DNA of 6,269 bases from CAZFVY01 sp964522665 (GCA_964522665.1 CAZFVY010000185.1:1-6269), one strand, 5' to 3'; numbered from the stretch's first letter, positions 1-6,160 are shown. The notes: generated by a model not told the origin, from the sequence alone. Made by a program: numbers and translations.

Positions 1-17
1 CGCAGGCCGGAGCAGCC

Positions 18-53
18 CAGTTATGACCCCTTATTTACTGAACACTACACTAG
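18..53 (-). repeat. Module shared with 1373-1413 that supplies the stop codon of the HEAT gene
   Basis: Read on the minus strand, this tract has CTAGTGTAG (53-45), AAGGGGTC (32-25) and AACTG (22-18). The same three words occur in the same order on the plus strand at 1373-1381, 1385-1392 and 1409-1413, with different spacing. The two copies are therefore related but rearranged or decayed. The AAGGGGTC part resembles sequences I recall near REP-associated or IS200-like transposases in many bacteria; that is memory, not a search. Confidence 0.4.
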
Positions 54-857
54 GCTAGCGGCCTTGCGGACGGCCGCGTCCGAGTCGTCGAGTCGCTCCA
101 GCAGCGCCGGGATGACGAGCAAGGGATCGCGATGAAGCTGCGCCAGGAGTTCCACCGCCAACCCGCGAGCGACCGGGAAAGGATCGCGGCTCAACCTGAC
201 CAAGGCAAGATTGACCGAATCCCACGACGCCGCCGGATCGTCCCGAAAGTTTCGCCGTAATTCTCCAAGCGCGACCACCGCGGCGATGCGCACGCCGCTC
301 TCCGCGTTCGTCAACGTCCGCACCAGCGGCGCGATCGCCGGCGGGCCGATCTGGCTGAGAACCTGCGCCGCAAATCCATCCGCCGCGTCCGGGTCCGGAC
401 GAGTGATTCGCGCCATCAGCTCCGGGATCGCGCCGGCGGCCCTTGGCCCCAGGCAGTAGCAGGCGAGCATCGCGCGGCGCACGCGCGTCGCGGGCGGATC
501 AATCCGATTGCGCAGTTCCTCGTCGAGGAATTCGATCACACGTGTCCTGAGCCGGGCGTCCGGTTGCCGGAGGCTGCGGACGAGCGTCGGCAGCGCATTC
601 GTGCCCAGCGCGCGAATCGCTTGTCCCGCCGGGCCGCGGGCGGAGCGTGGCCAGTCGTCGTCCAACTCTTTCAGCCAGGCGCTGAGTGGCTGGCCGGCGT
701 AAGCCGGTTCGCAGGGGCGCCGGACGAACTGGACGCCCGCTACGATGACGAGGCTCACAAAAACCGCCGAAGCTATCCAGGCGCGAGGATTGGTTAAGTT
801 CAATAGGCTCTTCCCGTAGCGCGCCGTTCGGCCCGACTCGTGGCGCCCGGCGGTCAT
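45..857 (-). CDS. Membrane-anchored HEAT-repeat protein, probably C-terminally truncated
   Basis: The 270-residue product has a basic N-terminus, one membrane segment at about residues 23-44 (AWIASAVFVSLVIVAGVQF), then a linker with the motif YAGQPLSAWLKEL. After that come about five HEAT-like helical pairs, with recurring pieces such as AIRALGTNALPTLVRSL, AQVLSQIGPPAIAPLV and RIAAVVALGEL. HEAT solenoids are protein-binding scaffolds; no catalytic motif is visible and the partner is unknown. The ATG at 857 is chosen because GGGAGGT lies at 867-861, three bases before it. A GTG at 893 would add 12 residues but has no such site. The last HEAT unit stops after half a helix (DAAVRKAASLV), and the TAG stop lies inside a 9-bp sequence also found at 1373-1381, so the end looks replaced by foreign DNA. 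Two repressor-type dyads lie upstream at 903-938. The HEAT assignment is secure; the function is not. Confidence 0.8.
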   Translation of the reverse strand: MTAGRHESGRTARYGKSLLNLTNPRAWIASAVFVSLVIVAGVQFVRRPCEPAYAGQPLSAWLKELDDDWPRSARGPAGQAIRALGTNALPTLVRSLRQPDARLRTRVIEFLDEELRNRIDPPATRVRRAMLACYCLGPRAAGAIPELMARITRPDPDAADGFAAQVLSQIGPPAIAPLVRTLTNAESGVRIAAVVALGELRRNFRDDPAASWDSVNLALVRLSRDPFPVARGLAVELLAQLHRDPLLVIPALLERLDDSDAAVRKAASLV

Positions 858-902
858 TCGACCTCCCTCTGGCGGAAGACGCGGCCGCGACACTGAATAC
901 CC

Positions 903-938
903 GCTACATATGTAGCATAACTATGCTACACACGTAGC
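903..938. promoter_or_regulatory. Tandem BlaI/MecI/CopY-type operator dyads
   Basis: Two 14-bp dyads are visible: GCTACATATGTAGC at 903-916, a perfect palindrome, and GCTACACACGTAGC at 925-938, whose 5-bp arms are perfect. Their centres are 22 bp apart, about two helical turns, so dimers would bind the same DNA face. The first contains TACATATGTA, which fits the TACAnnTGTA core known for CopY and BlaI/MecI repressors; the second differs from that core at one base. The pair sits 46-81 bp upstream of the HEAT-gene ATG and overlaps its best promoter candidate, as expected for repression. No regulator gene lies in this window, so the cognate repressor must be elsewhere. The dyads are plain in the sequence; the regulator family is inferred. 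Confidence 0.6.
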
Positions 939-948
939 AATCACGCAA
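920..948 (-). promoter_or_regulatory. Candidate promoter of the HEAT-repeat gene
   Basis: On the minus strand TTGCGT (948-943) is followed after 17 bp by CATAGT (925-920). Matches to the sigma-70 consensus are modest, three and four of six. Support comes mainly from position: it lies upstream of the HEAT gene and is overlapped by the operator dyads. Confidence 0.3.
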
Positions 949-1150
949 GCGGAATTCTTTCAGGTGACGGCCAGGCAGCCGGCGTCAATTCACGGTCACC
1001 GCTTAAGGCCAAACGCATCTAAATGTGGAACCCACCGAAGGTTGTTACCAATCCCACGGGATTCTCGATTCGACCCCGTTGTAGTCGCGAGGCACTTGTT
1101 GCCGTAACCGGATTCCCATTCAGGAGGTCATCCATTTTTGCGCCCGCGCC
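939..1150. other. Non-coding stretch without recognised features
   Basis: I see no supportable gene here. A 52-codon frame begins with an ATG at 1023 and runs into the hairpin repeat, ending at 1181, but it has no ribosome-binding site and its tail is repeat sequence. A weak inverted pair (GGTGAC at 963-968 and GTCACC at 995-1000) is too short to interpret. The stretch may be repeat-derived, but that would need a genome comparison. Confidence 0.4.
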
Positions 1151-1372
1151 TTCTTTCAGCCCCTGCGGGGCTGAGTCCTAAAGCCCAAGGATGGCGCAAC
1201 GCGCCTTCCTTGGGTTCAGACGCCTCTGTTTGCCAACCCCGAAGCGGGTTGTGGCGGCGGCCGGCGCCACAACCCGCTTCGGGGTTGGATCGGAACGGAC
1301 CGGATTCCCAAGGTTGCCCGCGGAGCGGGACAACCTTGGGCTTTGGGACGGAATCCCTCCAGGATTCTTTCA
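1151..1372. repeat. Composite three-hairpin repeat element, quasi-palindromic
   Basis: This non-coding element contains a series of hairpins. A small one is TCAGCCCC/GGGGCTGA (1156-1163 with 1167-1174). Hairpin B is 1184-1197 with 1201-1214, 13 of 14 pairs. The central hairpin C has perfect 24-bp arms, 1233-1256 with 1265-1288, and an 8-nt loop. Hairpin D is 1307-1316 with 1331-1340, plus an inner CCCGC/GCGGG stem. A final pair is GAATCC/GGATTC (1351-1356 with 1362-1367). B and D lie about 62 bp either side of C, and an outer inverted repeat (1176-1190 with 1335-1349, 14 of 15) encloses all three, giving a cloverleaf-like plan. TTCTTTCA occurs directly repeated at both ends (1151-1158 and 1365-1372). 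Frames of about 80 codons on both strands are by-products of the symmetry. I recall similar sequences dispersed in Verrucomicrobia and Planctomycetes genomes, often misannotated as small proteins. Confidence 0.85.
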
Positions 1373-1413
1373 CTAGTGTAGGCCAAGGGGTCGGTTCTTA
1401 GTATTGACAACTG
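1373..1413 (+). repeat. Partner copy of the module at 18-53, possible remnant of a mobile-element end
   Basis: CTAGTGTAG (1373-1381), AAGGGGTC (1385-1392) and AACTG (1409-1413) match, in order, words on the minus strand at 53-18. The module abuts the right end of the three-hairpin repeat; ACTAGTG at the junction forms part of an 8-bp palindrome (1371-1378). Between 1393 and 1408 the two copies differ. From 1414 to 1481 I see no gene and no convincing terminator. Confidence 0.4.
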
Positions 1414-1481
1414 CGTAGTAGGCTGCGAATTCCGGTCGCGCGAGGCAAGTGAATCAACGCCCCCCTGCGGACCGCGCGGAC

Positions 1482-2722
1482 TCAATCACGCCGATGGAAA
1501 CCAAGCTCGCCTGGACCGCCGCCGACCACGCCGAACCAGAATTCCTGGCCGGGTTTGAAAGGCGCCTCAAGCTCGAAATTCTCGAACGCCAGGCCGCCCG
1601 GGATTGGCGCTTCGGCGCCCCAATACGTGGCTCGCGCGTTGACGCGCGCGACGAGACCGGGTTGAAGCGGCGCGCGCCAGTATTGGGTGGCGTAGGCGCC
1701 ATGATAGCGCCAATGCGCGGGCACTACGGGGTCGTACGCGGGAGCGTCGGCAAGCGCGCCGACGGCGGCCGGATTCGGCGTCGCCGCGACGATCGCTTGG
1801 CCGTCGCGAGCAAACAGGCGATCCACGGAGAAGGAGCGGCTCGGGGCGAAGCCAGATGGGCCGAATTTCGGCGCCGGCCAGAGTTGCGCCGGCTCGACCA
1901 CGAAATCCTTCAGCCACAGACGGCGCAATTGCGCGTAGTTGCCCATCGTCGCCGTCAGAATGCAGGCGTCCATCGGCGCGCTGTCGGCGACGGCGAAAAT
2001 CCGAAAGCCTATCTCCCGCGGACGGTCCCGGCGCAAGGTGATTTCGATGATTGGGCGCGCGCCATTCTCGAACGCCTCGACATGCACAAACCACCGCACC
2101 GCCTCCACCCCATCGATCTGAATCCGCCGTGCGGCGCACGGTTTCGTTTCGGCGGAAGAGTCGGTGTTTTGGCCCAACTCCTCCGAGGCCCACATCGCTT
2201 TGCCTACGACCTGGTCACGCTGGCTCCGTTCAAGTTCCGAGAGGCCGCGCCGCCCGCGCACGATCGGTTCGACGGCGAGGTCATTCAACCTTAAAGCGCC
2301 AGTAGGAACCGGTCATCTTGCGTAATCATTTGGGCATAAACGTTTCGGAAAAAGCTCACCAGACCGCTGCGGGTATGGTTTCGCTTTTTCCAAACCGTTT
2401 CTGCTCCAAAGCATTACTCAATCTGACCGGTTCCTACTGCCGCTTTAAGGTTCAACATGCGCAGCCGTTCCTGACCGAGGTAAGGCGTGTAAATCCGGAG
2501 CAACCCGCGCGGACCGGAGAGCGGCCACAATCCGACGGCGATGCCATCCTTGATGCCCCAGTACGGTTCGGCGTCGGCTTGTTCGCCGGGAACGATCCAG
2601 GCGTTTGTTAGGCTGGGGGAGCGGATTTCGCCGGCTTGGATAGCCGGAGGCGGAATCGCAAATCCGAGAGTGAACGCACAGGCCAGCCACGTGAAAACCC
2701 CAACCGAGCGTAGGAAACGCAT
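1482..2722 (-). pseudogene. Exported protein of unknown function, disrupted by a miniature transposon
   Basis: The 5' part runs from the ATG at 2722. It encodes a Sec-type signal peptide (VFTWLACAFTLGFAIPPPAIQAG, with likely cleavage after Ala30) and the start of a mature domain, then meets a stop at 2414 inside the inserted element. The 3' part continues in another frame from 2288 to the TGA at 1482 and ends with a Trp/Phe/Gly-rich segment (GGLAFENFELEAPF, QEFWFGVVGG). Deleting the 162-bp element and one copy of TTCAA joins codons ...CGC ATG TTG AAT GAC CTC... and gives one 357-residue protein reading RLRMLNDLAVEPIV across the join. I do not recognise the family; the composition is that of a globular secreted protein. 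It begins 15 bp after the protease stop codon with no clear ribosome-binding site, which suggests co-transcription and perhaps coupled translation. As it stands, the product would be a 102-residue fragment. Confidence 0.85.
2289..2450. mobile_element. 162-bp miniature inverted-repeat transposable element (MITE)
   Basis: The terminal inverted repeats are 2289-2315 and 2424-2450, starting CCTTAAAGCG and matching at 26 of 27 positions. Similarity between the arms continues inward to about 2355 and 2383, roughly 85% overall, so the whole element is one long imperfect hairpin with a loop of about 27 nt. TTCAA occurs directly repeated at 2284-2288 and 2451-2455, a 5-bp target-site duplication. The element encodes no protein and so must have been moved by a transposase supplied elsewhere. 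Ends beginning CCT with a 4-5-bp duplication resemble the IS1380 family (for example ISEcp1); that family assignment is a guess from the ends. The inserted 167 bp, not divisible by three, frameshifts the host gene. Confidence 0.9.
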
Positions 2723-2737
2723 GTCGCGGCCCGCGGC

Positions 2738-4204
2738 CTAATCTCCGGAATCTTTGATGATCTCGAAGCGCTTGCCGGTCTCTCCGCTCAGGACGATGGC
2801 CACCCCTTTTCGCGGGTCCGCGGACTTCATCGCCGCGCGGAATTCGCGGAGATTGGCGACCGCCGCGTGATCGATCTTGGTGATAATGTCGCCCGGCTTA
2901 ATTTCATGTTCGGCCGCCAGACTGCCGTCTTCGACGTCGGTCACGATCACGCCGTCGGTGCGATCGACGCCGTATTCATCGGCGAGTTCGCGCGTGATGC
3001 TGCTGACCGTAAAACCGAGACCCTTCGAAGCGTTGGCGGCGGAACGACGCGAGCCGCGGTTCGTGACGAACCGATCGCCCGGAACCTCATCCAATTGCAC
3101 GCTGATCTTGAGGCTTTTGCCGTCCCGGAGCACGTCCAACGCGACCGTTTGGCCGGGCTTTTTCGAGCGCGTTTCATCGCGCAAATCCTGCGGCGTGACC
3201 ACCGGTTTGGCGTCCACGCCGGTAATCACATCCTGCGGCTCGAGCCGGGATTTGGCCGCCGGGCCGTCCCGGTCAATGATGACGACCACGACGCCCCCTT
3301 TCACGTCGGGCATCTGCGCCGCGACATCTTTGCGGGCGCTCAACGCCTCGACATGCACCCCGAGCCAGACGCGGGTAAATTTGCCGTCGGAAATCAAGCG
3401 GTCGGAAATCTCCCGCGCGAGGTTGCTTGGGATCGCGAAGCCGATGCCGGTGTGCAGCCCTTTGATGAGCGTATTGATGCCGATGACTTCGCTGTCGATG
3501 TTCACCAGCGGTCCGCCGCTGTTCCCCGGGTTGATGCTCGCGTCCGTCTGGATAAAATCCTGGTCCATCATTGACGAGTCGAACACGACCTTGCGGCCTT
3601 TGGCGCTGATGTGGCCATAGGTAACGCTGTAATCAAGGTCGAACGGCGCGCCGATCGCGACCGCGAACTCGCCGACGCGGGTCTTCGCCGAATCACCGAG
3701 CCGCGCCACCGGCAGGCCGGTCGCGTCGATCTTGATGACCGCGAGGTCCGACTGTTGGTCCACGCCACGAATCTCGCCCTTGTAAGTCTCGCCGTCCTTG
3801 AAACGCACCTCGATCTTATTGGCGTTCTCGACGACGTGGCGGTTGGTCAGAATGTATCCGTCCGGCCGAATCACGATGCCCGAACCTTGGCCCGTGGGGG
3901 CGCTGCGTGGCGCCCGTTCGGCGTCGTGGTCGGGAGTTCCGCGAAAAAACGGGCGCAACCCGCGCGGCAACGCGTCGTAGGGCGCGCCCTCCTCGCTGGT
4001 CGTATCGCTCGGTTTTTGCGTGACGGTGATCACGACCACCGCGGGCGAGACGTTTTCCGCGACTTCGATGAACGCCTGATTAAGCTGGCGCGCCAGGCTC
4101 AGCGCTTCGGACGGTTCTTTGCCGGCGAGACAGATGGGAAAATAGGCGAGCAACCCGGCCAGCGCGACCGTCGGGTAGTAAAACACGGTTCGGTTCCGAT
4201 TCAT
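2738..4204 (-). CDS. DegP/HtrA-type periplasmic serine endoprotease
   Basis: This is a trypsin-like protease of the HtrA family, which degrades or refolds damaged envelope proteins. The 488-residue product starts with a signal peptide (PTVALAGLLAYFPICLA, likely cut after Ala27). The protease domain follows at about residues 50-270 with the full catalytic triad: His123 in LTNRHVV, Asp153 in QSDLAVIKI and Ser229 in GNSGGPL. Two PDZ domains follow, at about 279-374 (VWLGVHVEALS) and 395-482 (KGLGFTVSSI, IKPGDIITKID). Length and architecture are normal for DegP/DegQ-like enzymes; I do not assign degP, degQ or mucD specifically. The ATG at 4204 is preferred because the signal peptide follows it directly. 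The in-frame GTG at 4243 would add 13 residues and lies in a 7-bp GC hairpin (4233-4239 with 4247-4253). The exported-protein gene follows after 15 bp, suggesting an operon. Confidence 0.93.
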   Translation of the reverse strand: MNRNRTVFYYPTVALAGLLAYFPICLAGKEPSEALSLARQLNQAFIEVAENVSPAVVVITVTQKPSDTTSEEGAPYDALPRGLRPFFRGTPDHDAERAPRSAPTGQGSGIVIRPDGYILTNRHVVENANKIEVRFKDGETYKGEIRGVDQQSDLAVIKIDATGLPVARLGDSAKTRVGEFAVAIGAPFDLDYSVTYGHISAKGRKVVFDSSMMDQDFIQTDASINPGNSGGPLVNIDSEVIGINTLIKGLHTGIGFAIPSNLAREISDRLISDGKFTRVWLGVHVEALSARKDVAAQMPDVKGGVVVVIIDRDGPAAKSRLEPQDVITGVDAKPVVTPQDLRDETRSKKPGQTVALDVLRDGKSLKISVQLDEVPGDRFVTNRGSRRSAANASKGLGFTVSSITRELADEYGVDRTDGVIVTDVEDGSLAAEHEIKPGDIITKIDHAAVANLREFRAAMKSADPRKGVAIVLSGETGKRFEIIKDSGD

Positions 4205-4294
4205 GGAAGGCGGGGGTTTGAACAGGCTGCTAGGCCGCGCCACCGACGCGGCCCGCGACCGAACGGTCCCCGGATCGATTTTGCCGCGCGCTCA

Positions 4295-4321
4295 TTGACT
4301 TGGGGTAAGATGACCGATAAC
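4295..4321 (+). promoter_or_regulatory. Candidate promoter of the zinc-ribbon gene
   Basis: TTGACT (4295-4300) matches five of six -35 bases. GATAAC (4316-4321), four of six -10 bases, follows after a short 15-bp spacer. The pair sits about 30 bp before the ATG at 4350, in the gap between this gene and the divergent protease. The short spacer keeps confidence low. Confidence 0.4.
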
Positions 4322-4349
4322 CTCCGCGCTGTCCAGTGAACAACGTCCG

Positions 4350-5078
4350 ATGCACGAGCTAATTGAAAAACTGCTGATCCTGCAGGATCGGGACCGCAAG
4401 ATTATGCGCGCCCGGGTGGAGCGCGACAATATCGGCCCCGAACGCAAGATGCTGGAGGCAAAGCTGGCCGACGGCCAGGGGCGTCTCGAAGGAGCGCGCC
4501 TGCGCGGCCGGCAGATTGAATCGGAACGCAAGGAGCTTGAACTGGAAGTCGAGGCCAAGAAGCAACAGATTGGCAAGTATTCGCTCCAGCAATTTCAGAC
4601 CAAGAAAAACGAGGAGTATCGCGCGCTCGCCCACGAAATCGACGGCTGCAAAGAGGCCATCGTCAAAATCGAGGACCGCGAACTCGAGTTGATGGAGCAG
4701 GCCGATCAGGTCGCCAAAGAGATCGCCTCCGTGGCCCAGGAAACCCAGGAAGCCCGGAAAAAAGTCGAGGCGCACCTGAGCAACCTCGCCGAACGCGAGG
4801 GCGCCCTCACCAAGCTTTTGACCGAATTGGAGAGCGGCCGCGACGAATTGACCAGCGGCGTCCCCGACGACCTGCTGCCCCGCTACGAACGCCTCCGCAA
4901 AACCAAAGGCGACAAAGTCGTCGTCGGCGTGGAACACAGCGTCTGCGGCGGTTGCCACATGAAGCTGCCGGTTCAAATCATCGTCTCCTGCCAGGGGCAT
5001 CAAGACATCATCTCCTGCCCCAACTGCGGCCGCATCCTCTACTACACCCGCGAAATGGACCTGGCCGTCGCCGATTGA
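4350..5078 (+). CDS. Coiled-coil protein with C4 zinc ribbon (DUF164 / zf-RING_7, CdsZ/FlgZ-like)
   Basis: The 242-residue protein is almost entirely charged helix over residues 5-165, rich in Glu, Lys, Arg and Gln with heptad-like spacing, which predicts a long coiled coil. A compact zinc ribbon follows, with cysteines at 199, 202, 223 and 226 (VCGGCHMKLP ... CPNCGRILYY). This is the standard plan and length of the family that includes Chlamydia CT398/CdsZ and Helicobacter HP0958/FlgZ. Those proteins bind sigma-54 and secretion or flagellar components. Here no flagellar, type III secretion or rpoN gene is visible, so the role remains open; nucleic-acid or protein binding in the cytoplasm is likely. 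There is no signal peptide and no clear Shine-Dalgarno sequence. The start is fixed by the conserved N-terminal helix (MHELIEKLLILQDRDRKI). It is transcribed divergently from the protease. Confidence 0.9.
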   Translation: MHELIEKLLILQDRDRKIMRARVERDNIGPERKMLEAKLADGQGRLEGARLRGRQIESERKELELEVEAKKQQIGKYSLQQFQTKKNEEYRALAHEIDGCKEAIVKIEDRELELMEQADQVAKEIASVAQETQEARKKVEAHLSNLAEREGALTKLLTELESGRDELTSGVPDDLLPRYERLRKTKGDKVVVGVEHSVCGGCHMKLPVQIIVSCQGHQDIISCPNCGRILYYTREMDLAVAD

Positions 5079-5248
5079 TCGCGGACGGCTCTCGGAAATG
5101 ATCGCCCACCGCCGGTGATCGGATCGGGTTGGTGGCGCCGGATCGGGTCTCGTCAGGCATAGTCTTCTTACGTTCCACCGTTTTCTCCTCCGCTGGCGTG
5201 GGCGCGGAGATGTTTCTGCTTCCCTCGGTTCACGACGGGACGAAGACC
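5079..5248. other. Non-coding stretch downstream of the zinc-ribbon gene
   Basis: I see no gene and no clear terminator. GGATCGGGT is directly repeated at 5121-5129 and 5140-5148, and CACCG/CGGTG (5107-5111 with 5113-5117) is a small palindrome. An RNase P RNA was considered because it adjoins this zinc-ribbon gene in some bacteria, but its conserved motifs are absent. Confidence 0.4.
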
Positions 5249-5364
5249 TTGGAGTGCGGTGGCAGAGCGCAGCGCCGACGCCGCTTTCGGCGCCGAACGC
5301 AGAGGCGCACCCAATTGGCCGGTCGAAAGCGGCGTCGTCGCTGCGCTCTGCCGCCGCACTCCAA
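5249..5364. repeat. Long palindromic repeat with 41-bp arms
   Basis: Arms 5249-5289 and 5324-5364 are complementary at 39 of 41 positions, enclosing a 34-nt loop. The arms begin TTGGAGTGCGG and end GACGCCGCTTTCG. The sequence is unrelated to the other two hairpin elements in the window. Short frames on both strands, including ones reading SALRSATALQ and SSLRSAAALQ, are products of the symmetry and not genes. I recall closely similar sequences scattered between genes in Pedosphaera-like genomes, where they yield spurious small proteins; that is memory, not a search. From 5365 to 5536 I see no gene. Confidence 0.85.
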
Positions 5365-5517
5365 AATGTCAAGGCGACGCGGCGGTTGGGCGCGCGGTCA
5401 ATTGAAAACGCGGCATTGTGTCGCTCGCCCACTTCCGTTGCGCTACGGCGTGGAAAGGTGAGCTTCGCGTAGTTTCGGGTCACGTTTTCACTGGTGTTTC
5501 CACCGACATTCGCCCAC

Positions 5518-5523
5518 CATAAT
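5518..5523 (+). promoter_or_regulatory. Possible -10 box of the small two-gene unit
   Basis: CATAAT matches five of six -10 bases and ends 13 bp before the ATG at 5537. The expected -35 position has no good match, so this is tentative. If real, the transcript would have a very short leader. Confidence 0.25.
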
Positions 5524-5536
5524 TCTCGAACGGAGC

Positions 5537-5809
5537 ATGCGCGACGCGGAGCCAATTGAATTGACGAACGGGCAAACCCTTTTGATCATCGTCAAAGATG
5601 GGCGCGTCATTGAGTACACTTGGGACATGGGACTGCCGCACGTCGAGTTCGTAAAAAGAAGAGTTGGCGAACTGCCCGCCGGAGGATGGGTCGGAACGGT
5701 GTCCAAAGCCGACGGTGAAGTGGTGACGATCAGCTCCAAATCCTTCTTCGGCTACCAGATGCCGGCGCCGGAATGGGTCGCGACCGCTGTGCGCGCGACC
5801 TTTCGTTGA
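5537..5809 (+). CDS. Small protein of unknown function (90 aa)
   Basis: I do not recognise this protein. It has no signal peptide, membrane segment or cysteine. The sequence is balanced and probably beta-rich: a segment LLIIVKDGRVIEYTWDM, a turn-rich centre (ELPAGGWVGTVSKADGE), a strand-like VVTISS and an aromatic stretch (KSFFGYQMPAPEW). GGAG lies only one base before the ATG, too close for a normal ribosome-binding site, so the start could be wrong; the next in-frame Met is residue 31 and would remove the first strand. It is followed after 15 bp by another small gene in the same direction, suggesting joint expression. The normal amino-acid composition, against the Arg-rich opposite frames, supports real coding. 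Confidence 0.65.
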   Translation: MRDAEPIELTNGQTLLIIVKDGRVIEYTWDMGLPHVEFVKRRVGELPAGGWVGTVSKADGEVVTISSKSFFGYQMPAPEWVATAVRATFR

Positions 5810-5824
5810 GTCGAGAATTAGTCA

Positions 5825-6160
5825 ATGAAATCGAAACGAATCACTTATAAATTCGAAGAGCTACTGGGCAAGTCCGTCGCCATTGGGATAACCAAGGTGG
5901 ATTACGAAGGAAACGTAACCGAGCAGCAGCAGTTCGTCGGGCGGTTCAAGTCGATGGATCATTCGATCCATGTCAGGCTGAAGAATGGCAGGGACTTTAA
6001 GTTGCCTCCCGATCTCCGCGCGTTCCAAAAGGCGAAGCCGGGAGTCTATCGATTCAGTTCGACCGGCGAGGAGGTCGAGAACCCCGACTTCACAACGAGT
6101 TGGACGGTGCGCGCGACCGCGCCGAAGCCGACAAAAAAGCGACCGCGAAAGAAGGCGTAA
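5825..6160 (+). CDS. Small conserved-looking protein with basic tail (111 aa)
   Basis: The protein has a compact N-terminal part of about 95 residues (YKFEELLGKSVAIGITKVD, FKLPPDLRAF, KPGVYRFSSTGE, NPDFTTSWTV) and a Lys/Arg/Pro-rich tail (PKPTKKRPRKKA) that could bind nucleic acid or simply add solubility. The pattern LPPDL...PG.YR..STGE.V.NPDF...WTV seems familiar to me from uncharacterised bacterial proteins, but I cannot name a family or function. There is no signal peptide or membrane segment. It starts 15 bp after the stop of the preceding small gene with no strong Shine-Dalgarno sequence, so the two are probably co-transcribed. Base composition appears somewhat less GC-rich than the protease and zinc-ribbon genes. 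Confidence 0.75.
   Translation: MKSKRITYKFEELLGKSVAIGITKVDYEGNVTEQQQFVGRFKSMDHSIHVRLKNGRDFKLPPDLRAFQKAKPGVYRFSSTGEEVENPDFTTSWTVRATAPKPTKKRPRKKA

Noticed and set aside
1023..1181. A 52-codon plus-strand frame starting at ATG 1023
   Set aside because: It has no ribosome-binding site, its last third is repeat sequence and it lies between genes. It could be repeat-derived but is not supportable as a gene.
1128..1401. Frames of 81 and 87 codons on opposite strands
   Set aside because: Both are produced by the symmetric three-hairpin repeat and read through its stems.
1449..2294. A 281-codon plus-strand frame opposite the exported-protein gene
   Set aside because: It is Arg/His-rich and without recognisable domains. 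The minus-strand frame has normal composition and joins in frame with the signal-peptide fragment once the transposon is removed.
4233..4253. 7-bp GC-rich stem (GGCCGCG/CGCGGCC) upstream of the protease start
   Set aside because: It is too short and too far from any run of T to be a terminator. It could affect the protease leader but no specific role is supported.
2867..4339. Plus-strand frames of 235, 247 and 242 codons opposite the protease
   Set aside because: They are antisense to a protease with a complete catalytic triad and two PDZ domains, and have His/Arg/Asp-rich composition typical of shadow frames.
5079..5248. Possible RNase P RNA next to the zinc-ribbon gene
   Set aside because: The conserved RNase P RNA core, such as GAGGAAAGTC, is absent on both strands here.
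4359..5555. A 398-codon open frame on the minus strand opposite the zinc-ribbon gene and across the palindrome
   Set aside because: It runs antisense to a clear zinc-ribbon protein, changes composition abruptly, crosses a non-coding repeat and shows no domain. Long antisense frames are expected in GC-rich DNA.
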